In this document: positions 5,382 through 10,416 of the stretch, in pieces | Layout: each line of letters begins with the position of its first letter | Position numbering within the stretch: the first letter of the stretch is position 1 | Source: an uncultured Clostridia bacterium | GTDB lineage: Bacteria > Bacillota > Clostridia > Christensenellales > Aristaeellaceae | Direction: 5' to 3' | Length of the DNA stretch: 10,416 bases | Assembly: GCA_946534455.1 (NCBI GenBank) | Contig: CAMNCR010000073.1 | Coordinates: 1 to 10,416 of the forward strand | The notes under the pieces: model-generated | Database searches by the model: none | Told to the model about the DNA's origin: nothing | What the model saw: only the letters and a program-made list of their open reading frames with translations | Position numbers and translations under genes: made by a program

Positions 5382-6254
5382 GTGGCACTCACAGCCTATT
5401 GTAAAAAATGCGACCGGGAGGTGCCGGCGGGGGACATGTGCCCCCGCTGCGGCACCCGGCTCGGAAAAACCTCCGCGCACGCGGTCTGGTGTCTGGAGCG
5501 CACGCCCGTGCGGGACTGGATGTGCTGGAACGCCGTGATGCGGGTGCTCCTGCCCGCCGGGCTGGCGGTGCTGCTGCTGGTGCTGCTGCTGGAGGGGCTT
5601 TCCGGCGGCATCGCCGCGGTGGAGGCGATGCTGGCCTCCGGCCTGCTGCCGGTGCTGGCCATGCTGCTGGGCACCGCGATCCTGCTGGTGGGGCTTTTTC
5701 TGCTGCTGCAGGGAAGGGAGCTGGCGGACTACACGATCGACAACCGCGGCGTGCACGAGACGGTTTACCTGCCCGATCCGACGCCGCTCAAGCTCCTGGC
5801 CCGCCTGCGGTCCCCGGCGCTTCTGCGGGAGGCCGACACCTCCGGAAGCGTGACGGTGCTGCGGCTGTCCCGGAAGGACCTGGCCTGGCGGGACGTGGCC
5901 CGGATTCAGCTCTGGCCGGAAAGCTGCCGCGTGCTGGTGTACGCGCCGTCCCGGTGGCTGCGCGTGGCCGTCACCTGCACGCCCTTCACCTGGGACGACA
6001 CGATGGCCCTGATCCGCAACAAGCTGGGCCGGAAGAAAAAGGTGCTGCTGCCGCCCTCCCTGGTGGTGGCCGCTCCGCCCGCCCGGCGCGCGGCCCGCTC
6101 CCAGGTCCGGATCGTGCCCGAGGTGGAGGAGGCCATTGAGCAGCTGCGCATGGAGGAGGCGCCGGCCTTCCCGGAGCCCGAAGCAGACGCGCCGCCCGTC
6201 CTTCCCGATGATTTTGCCGATGAAACCAGCCGAGAGCAGGGAGGTGCCCCATGA
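5382..6254 (+). CDS. Zinc-ribbon membrane protein with a PH-like cytoplasmic domain
   Basis: No named gene is recognised. The 290-aa protein begins with a zinc ribbon (Cys7, Cys10, Cys20, Cys23: 'CKKC' and 'CPRC'), then two hydrophobic helices at about 53-73 and 86-110. A soluble segment at about 113-220 has the look of a bacterial PH-like domain ('YTIDNRGV' then 'LAWRDVARIQLWPESCRVLVY'), and the tail is acidic and proline-rich. Similar proteins are thought to be membrane-anchored scaffolds; the role here is unknown. The start is a GTG at 5382 preceded by AAGAGGAA (5366-5373). An earlier in-frame ATG (5334) lies inside uxuA without a ribosome binding site, so I reject it. The gene starts 14 nt after uxuA and its last codon overlaps the next start by 4 nt (ATGA), indicating co-transcription and translational coupling. 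Confidence 0.78.
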   Translation: MALTAYCKKCDREVPAGDMCPRCGTRLGKTSAHAVWCLERTPVRDWMCWNAVMRVLLPAGLAVLLLVLLLEGLSGGIAAVEAMLASGLLPVLAMLLGTAILLVGLFLLLQGRELADYTIDNRGVHETVYLPDPTPLKLLARLRSPALLREADTSGSVTVLRLSRKDLAWRDVARIQLWPESCRVLVYAPSRWLRVAVTCTPFTWDDTMALIRNKLGRKKKVLLPPSLVVAAPPARRAARSQVRIVPEVEEAIEQLRMEEAPAFPEPEADAPPVLPDDFADETSREQGGAP

Positions 6255-7207
6255 GCCGAAAGCTGACCGTTGTTCTTCCCGCGCTGGAGGATTTCCACCG
6301 GGACCGCATCCGCGAGGCCGCCGACCGCCTGGGCTTTCAGGCGCTCTTCTTTGACAGCGAGGCGGCCGCCGTGCCGGAGCTGGCGGAGGCCGAGATCGTG
6401 CTGGGCCAGTCCGCCTTTCTCGCCGGGCACAGCCCCCGCGTCCGCTGGTTCTGCACGCCTTCCGCCGGGGTGGATCACCTGACCGGGGAGGGCGTTTTTG
6501 CGTCCCCGGACGCGCTGCTGACCAGCTCCTCCGGCGCCTACGGCGTCACCATCGCGGAGCACATCGTCATGGTGGCGCTGGAGCTGCTGCGCCGCCAGGC
6601 GGACTACAGCGCCGTCGTCGCCCGGCGGGGCTGGGAGCGCGGCCTGCCGGTGCGCTCCCTGCTGGAGAGCAAAATCACGCTCCTGGGCACGGGCGATATC
6701 GGCCAGGAGGCCGCCCTGCGGCTGCGGGCCTTCCGCCCCGCCTGCCTGACCGGCGTCAACCGCAGCGGCCGGAACCCCGAGGGCCGCTTCGACCGGGTGC
6801 TGCCGGTGACCCGGCTGGAGGAGGCGCTGCCGGAGACGGAGGTGCTGATCTGCTCCCTGCCCGCCACGCCGGAAACCCGCCGTCTGCTGGACGCGCGGCG
6901 CCTGGCGCTGCTGCCGGACCAGGCCGTGCTGATCAACGTCGGCCGGGGATCCCTGCTGGAGGAGGGCGCCCTGGAGGCGGAGCTGCGCGCCGGAAGGCTG
7001 CACGCCGCGCTGGATGTCTTTGAGACGGAGCCGCTGCCGCCGGAAAGCTCCCTGTGGACCTGTCCGAACCTGCTGATCACGCCCCACGTCGCCGGGAACA
7101 TGACCCTGGCCTATACCCGGCGGCGCATCGTCGATCTGTTTCTGGAAAACCTGGAGCGCTACGCCGCGGGAGAGCCGCTCAGGCGGCTGGTTTCCCGGGC
7201 GCAGTAG
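6251..7207 (+). CDS. D-isomer specific 2-hydroxyacid dehydrogenase
   Basis: The 318-aa product has the family's split substrate domain and central nucleotide-binding domain. The Rossmann loop is 'LLGTGDIGQ' (144-152). Catalytic residues are Arg232 ('NVGRGSLL'), Glu260 ('DVFETEPLP') and His279 ('TPHVAGNM'). The end of the second strand reads 'GVNRSGR' (168-174), with basic residues where NAD enzymes usually have an aspartate, which suggests a preference for NADP(H), as in the GhrA-like glyoxylate/hydroxypyruvate reductases. The enzyme interconverts a 2-keto acid and a D-2-hydroxy acid; the substrate cannot be read from sequence. The ATG at 6251 overlaps the preceding stop by 4 nt and follows GGGAGG (6239-6244). 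Being in the uxuA transcription unit allows a role with a sugar-acid-derived keto acid, but that is inference. Confidence 0.9.
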   Translation: MSRKLTVVLPALEDFHRDRIREAADRLGFQALFFDSEAAAVPELAEAEIVLGQSAFLAGHSPRVRWFCTPSAGVDHLTGEGVFASPDALLTSSSGAYGVTIAEHIVMVALELLRRQADYSAVVARRGWERGLPVRSLLESKITLLGTGDIGQEAALRLRAFRPACLTGVNRSGRNPEGRFDRVLPVTRLEEALPETEVLICSLPATPETRRLLDARRLALLPDQAVLINVGRGSLLEEGALEAELRAGRLHAALDVFETEPLPPESSLWTCPNLLITPHVAGNMTLAYTRRRIVDLFLENLERYAAGEPLRRLVSRAQ

Positions 7208-7240
7208 CCCGCGCTCTTCCGATCAAGGGAGGTGTTCCCC

Positions 7241-9340
7241 GTGAAAAGGAAAGGGATGGCAGCCCTGCTGCTGATGCTGATCCTGACGCTTCTGGCCGGC
7301 GCCGCGGCGGCCGGCTATCTCTATTCGCTGGAGTACTGCTTCAGCCGGCCGGAGGTCAACTGGAAAACGCTGGGCGTCAAGAAGGGCGCGAAGCTGCCCG
7401 TTTTCAGCGCGCCCTTTGAGGAGGCCTGGCGCGGCGCGAAGGGGAAGGCCGCCGTCAGCGTCAGCGAGCCCTTCCGCGTGCTGGCCTCCCTGCAGGACGG
7501 GGACTGGCTCATGGTGGAATACACCGTGGACCGGGCCAACGGCCGGGTCGGCTGGATCCGCACCCCCGAAGGCAGCGACATCGCCGCTCAGGCCACGACC
7601 CTTTCCATCGCGCGCCTGGCCTGCGAAACGAACCGCGCCTGCGTCCTGACGGACGATCCGCGGGGCGGCCAGCGGGAGATGCGCACCGTGGAGGCCGGGG
7701 AGCGGGTCATCGCCATGGCCGAGGTGCAGACGGAGGACACCCTCTGGGCCTATGTGGAGACCGAGATCGACGGGCAGCCCGCCTGGGGCTTCCTGGACCG
7801 GGAGGCTCTCCGGGAGGTGAACCCTTTCCGGGCCGAGGGGGACTGCCTGGTGTTCGAGGAGGACGTCACGCGCATCGGCGCCTACTGGGAGAACTATGAC
7901 GAGAACGGGGATCCGGAGCCCATTTCCTCCCTGCGGGCCGGGGAAATCTGGGTGGAAAGCGTTCCGGTTTTCGATCTGTTCGGGAAGGGCATCCGCCATG
8001 TGGCGCTGCCCGGGGGCCTGAAGGGGCTGAGCACGGAAGCCTTCAGCTACGCCACGCTGGCGGAGCTGCGCCTGCCCGGCGGGCTGGAGAGCTTCATGGG
8101 GGACGCGCTCTTCGGCTGCCAGGTGGACCGGCTGATCCTGCCCGCATCCTTCACCGCAGATCCGCTTCAGTTCGAGACCCGCTGCATCCTCGGCGCCTGG
8201 GAGGTGGAGGCAGGCAATCCCGTCTACGCCAGCCGGGACGGCGTGCTCTTCTCGGCCGACGGCAAAACCCTGCTTTCCTATCCCAATGGGCGGCAGGCCT
8301 CCCATTACGACGTGCCGGCCGGCACGGAGGTCATCGGCAGGCGCGCCTTTTCGGACGACAACATGGAGATCCCCCTGCAGACCCTGTCCCTGCCCATCGG
8401 CCTGCGGCGCATCGAGGCCTATGCCTTCAGCGGCTGCGGCCGGCTGAACAGCCTGACCGTGCCGCTGACGGTGACGGAGCTGGACCCCACCGCCCTGGCG
8501 CAGTGCGTGAGCCTGGAGCGGCTGTCCCTGCCCCCCGGGCTGACCGTGGAGCTGGACGAGGACACCCGGACCTGGTCCCGGTGGGAAACCTTCTCCGCCT
8601 ACACCGGGGATAACGGGGTCACCCGCCCCGCGCCGCTCCGGGACGAATACAGCACCGAGCCCTACGACCCGAACCGGCCCACCATCGTCACCTACGAGGT
8701 CTGGGTGTCCGGGGAAAACGGCGAGGGCCCCGTGCCGGTCTACGCCTCCCCGGAGGCCGCGGAGCCGGCGGGGGAGCTGCCCTCCGGCGAGCGGCACTGG
8801 GTTTCCCAGACCGCGTCGGGGCGAGCCCAGATCGGCCATGATCAGGACGGCAACGAAATCTGGATCCCGCTGGATGCGCTTCAGCCCTGCTGCAGCGATG
8901 TTTTCTTCAGCCTCTGGGACCTGAGGCTCGTGCCGGACGCGGCGGGCGAGGCCGCCCTGGCCCGCGCCGGCCTGCCGCCGCAGTGCGCCGCCTTCCTCGA
9001 CGAGGAGACGCTGACCTCGCACTTTTACCTGGAGCAGGGCGAGGACCGGCAGGCGCTGGAGGCAACGCTCCCCCTGTCGCAGGTCCGCCTGTTCCGCCCG
9101 GGCGCCGACGACGGCCGGCATCTCGGCCTGCTGCTTCCGGCCGCCGAGGGGCAGCCCATCCGCCTGCTGGACGCGCCGGCGGGGAACCCCGTCGCCTGGA
9201 CCTACATCGGGGATCAGGCGGAGGCGCTGGACAGCCGGGACGGCTGGGTGTATGTCCGCACCGGGCAGTTCTCCGGCTGGGTGCCCGAGGCGCAGTTCGC
9301 GGAGGTGTACCCCGAGGAGGCCGGCGATGCGACCGACTGA
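7241..9340 (+). CDS. Membrane-anchored or secreted protein with SH3-like domains flanking BspA-type leucine-rich repeats
   Basis: No named gene is recognised. The 699-aa protein starts with a basic stretch (KRK) and a hydrophobic helix (about 6-28) that acts as an uncleaved anchor or signal peptide. Then come two SH3-like segments (about 45-108 and 130-190; 'GRVGWIRT', 'AWGFLDRE'). A leucine-rich region follows (about 250-436) with LRR_5/BspA-type units such as 'LAELRLPGGLESFMGDALFGC' shortened by divergence, 'IEAYAFSGCGRLNSLTVP' and 'LERLSLPPGL'. Two further SH3-like segments end it (about 497-548 and 638-690; 'DGWVYVRTGQFSGWVPE'). Such architecture is usual for cell-surface binding proteins of gut Bacillota. 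The start is GTG 7241, 8 nt after GGGAGG (7227-7232); the GTG at 7232 overlaps that site. It follows the dehydrogenase by 33 nt without a terminator. Confidence 0.8.
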   Translation: MKRKGMAALLLMLILTLLAGAAAAGYLYSLEYCFSRPEVNWKTLGVKKGAKLPVFSAPFEEAWRGAKGKAAVSVSEPFRVLASLQDGDWLMVEYTVDRANGRVGWIRTPEGSDIAAQATTLSIARLACETNRACVLTDDPRGGQREMRTVEAGERVIAMAEVQTEDTLWAYVETEIDGQPAWGFLDREALREVNPFRAEGDCLVFEEDVTRIGAYWENYDENGDPEPISSLRAGEIWVESVPVFDLFGKGIRHVALPGGLKGLSTEAFSYATLAELRLPGGLESFMGDALFGCQVDRLILPASFTADPLQFETRCILGAWEVEAGNPVYASRDGVLFSADGKTLLSYPNGRQASHYDVPAGTEVIGRRAFSDDNMEIPLQTLSLPIGLRRIEAYAFSGCGRLNSLTVPLTVTELDPTALAQCVSLERLSLPPGLTVELDEDTRTWSRWETFSAYTGDNGVTRPAPLRDEYSTEPYDPNRPTIVTYEVWVSGENGEGPVPVYASPEAAEPAGELPSGERHWVSQTASGRAQIGHDQDGNEIWIPLDALQPCCSDVFFSLWDLRLVPDAAGEAALARAGLPPQCAAFLDEETLTSHFYLEQGEDRQALEATLPLSQVRLFRPGADDGRHLGLLLPAAEGQPIRLLDAPAGNPVAWTYIGDQAEALDSRDGWVYVRTGQFSGWVPEAQFAEVYPEEAGDATD

Positions 9341-9388
9341 CCGCGCTTTATAACCCCTTTTTTTCGACCCATCCGAGGAGGCTCCAGC
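9341..9388 (+). other. Intergenic gap with a seven-T run, no clear terminator
   Basis: The 48-nt gap contains TTTTTTT at 9358-9364 but only a 3-bp stem can be drawn before it (GCG/CGC around 9328-9346), so it does not qualify as a strong intrinsic terminator. A TATAAC-like string (9349-9354) has no matching -35. The rest is the ribosome binding site of the next gene. Confidence 0.4.
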
Positions 9389-10416
9389 ATGAAAACCATC
9401 CTTCGCCTGTTGACCCTTCTGCTCTGCCTGACGCTTTCCCTGCTGCCCGCCGCCTCCCTGGGCGAGGGCGGCTCCTGGGGACAGATCAACCAGTCCGTCG
9501 CCCGGGGGGAGGACTGGAGGCGCTACGTGGAAAGCCCGACGGATTTCCAGCTGGGGGAGGACCGTCCCCTGGAGGGCAGCGAGGGCCTGAAAATCCGCGG
9601 CTGGGGGGACTATCCCTCCATCGACGGCTCCACGGTCTGCGTGCCGCTGGGCATGGAGCTGGCCCGGCAGTGGCTGGATCTGGCCGAGGAGGATCTGAAC
9701 GGCTTCGTGAACTTCTCCACCACGCCCTACGCCTATGACCGGCTGTTCCACGGGAAGCCCAATCCCATGGTCACCATCGCCTCCCAGGGCGTCATGATGG
9801 ACGACACGCATCCCGTCGACCTGGTGATCGGCACGGGACCCAACGCGGACGAGCGGCGGGCCGCGGAGGAGGCCGGCGTGGAGCTGGTGATGACCCCCGT
9901 GTGCCTGGACGCCTTCGTGTTCCTGGTGAACGGGGCCAATCCGGTGGACAACCTCCGCGCGGAGCAGATCCGCGGCATCTACAGCGGTGCGATCCGCCGG
10001 TGGGACGAGGTCGGCGGCGCGGCGGACAGCCTCATCGCCGCCTATCAGCGGCCCCACGGCTCCGGCAGCCAGACCGCCATGGAGGAGCTGGTCATGGACG
10101 GGTATCAGCTGGCCGCGGCGGATGGCAACTACATCTCCGACGGCATGGCGGACCTGATCGCCCAGATCGGCAACTATGACAACAGCGTCAACGCCATCGG
10201 GTATTCGTATCTGTACTACGTGGAAAGCCTGTACCGCAGCGGCAGCCTGAAGGTGCTTTCCGTGGACGGCGTCGCGCCGACGCCGGAGAACCTGCAGAGC
10301 GCCGCCTATCCCTACACGGTGTACTACTACGCCGTGTACGCCCGGGGCAACGAAAAGGCCGCGCGCTTTGTGGACTGGCTCACCTCCGACGCCGGGCAGG
10401 CCTGCGTCGCCCAGGC
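9389..10416 (+). CDS. Exported PstS-like (phosphate-type) substrate-binding protein, 3' partial
   Basis: The frame is open from ATG 9389 to the window end (342 codons seen). A signal peptide is evident: Lys2, a leucine-rich core (about 5-20) and a probable cleavage site near residues 22-25. No lipobox cysteine fits, so it is probably secreted or held otherwise. The rest follows the periplasmic-binding-protein type 2 fold of PstS: 'IDGSTVCVPLGMEL' (78-91) in the place of the family's D-G-S-S ligand loop, 'DLVIGTGPNADE' (144-155), 'LRAEQIRGIYSGAIRRWDEVGG' region (189-210), 'RPHGSGSQTAMEEL' (221-234) matching the R...G-S-G-[ST] phosphate loop, and 'NAIGYSYLYY' (268-277). The ribosome binding site is GAGGAGG (9375-9381). 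Transporter subunits pstC/pstA/pstB are not in view; they could lie beyond the window. Related domains also occur as stand-alone surface proteins in Bacillota. Confidence 0.82.
   Translation, partial: MKTILRLLTLLLCLTLSLLPAASLGEGGSWGQINQSVARGEDWRRYVESPTDFQLGEDRPLEGSEGLKIRGWGDYPSIDGSTVCVPLGMELARQWLDLAEEDLNGFVNFSTTPYAYDRLFHGKPNPMVTIASQGVMMDDTHPVDLVIGTGPNADERRAAEEAGVELVMTPVCLDAFVFLVNGANPVDNLRAEQIRGIYSGAIRRWDEVGGAADSLIAAYQRPHGSGSQTAMEELVMDGYQLAAADGNYISDGMADLIAQIGNYDNSVNAIGYSYLYYVESLYRSGSLKVLSVDGVAPTPENLQSAAYPYTVYYYAVYARGNEKAARFVDWLTSDAGQACVAQ

Noticed and set aside
2922..5388. Two further long - strand open frames opposite the peptidase and uxuA
   Set aside because: Both cross confident + strand genes and promoters and show no protein-family features.
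7223..10057. A 944-codon open frame on the - strand
   Set aside because: It lies antisense to two well-supported genes, has Gly/Ala/His/Gln/Arg-rich composition with no recognisable domain, and is expected from the strong G/C third-position bias of the + strand genes.
1..10416. CRISPR arrays, tRNA or rRNA genes, insertion sequences, attachment sites
   Set aside because: No regularly spaced repeats, no cloverleaf or rRNA signatures, no transposase or terminal repeats were seen on either strand.

Overview
The window is GC-rich and tightly packed, with every supported gene on the + strand and few intergenic gaps over 100 bases. It looks like a chromosomal segment of a Gram-positive member of the Bacillota, most likely a GC-rich gut or rumen Clostridia lineage. 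The evidence is a PurR repressor of the Bacillus type, strong AGGAGG ribosome binding sites, clear sigma-A promoters in AT-richer gaps, and an exported protein combining SH3-like domains with BspA-type leucine-rich repeats. Placing it in or near Christensenellales/Aristaeellaceae is only an impression; no rRNA or marker gene is present to test it.

Left part (1-2064). The window opens in the C-terminal part of a protein ending in a copper-amine-oxidase-N-like 'stalk' domain. Next is a small monocistronic gene with its own promoter (491-519) and intrinsic terminator (803-832). Its product is an HPr-fold protein that lacks the phospho-accepting histidine. An aldo/keto reductase with a C-terminal iron-sulfur region (two Cys clusters) follows, with no obvious promoter of its own.

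Middle (2065-4220). purR, the purine repressor with a PRPP-binding domain, has its own promoter, preceded by two PurBox-like sites and interleaved inverted repeats that suggest autoregulation. A terminator hairpin follows. The next promoter, for an M24 aminopeptidase, overlaps that hairpin. Both leaders carry a compact GC-rich hairpin close to the predicted RNA 5' end.

Right part (4221-10416). A strong promoter (4229-4256) drives uxuA (mannonate dehydratase). No convincing terminator is seen after it, so the following genes may form one transcription unit: a zinc-ribbon/two-TM/PH-like membrane protein, a D-2-hydroxyacid dehydrogenase overlapping it by 4 nt, a 699-aa anchored SH3/leucine-rich-repeat surface protein, and an exported PstS-like substrate-binding protein that runs off the window end. 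uxuA is the only recognisable hexuronate gene here, and no pst transporter genes are visible.

Nothing here is clearly a new multi-gene system. The most noteworthy items are the His-less HPr homologue, the operator architecture before purR, and the uxuA-led gene cluster of mixed metabolic and cell-surface genes.
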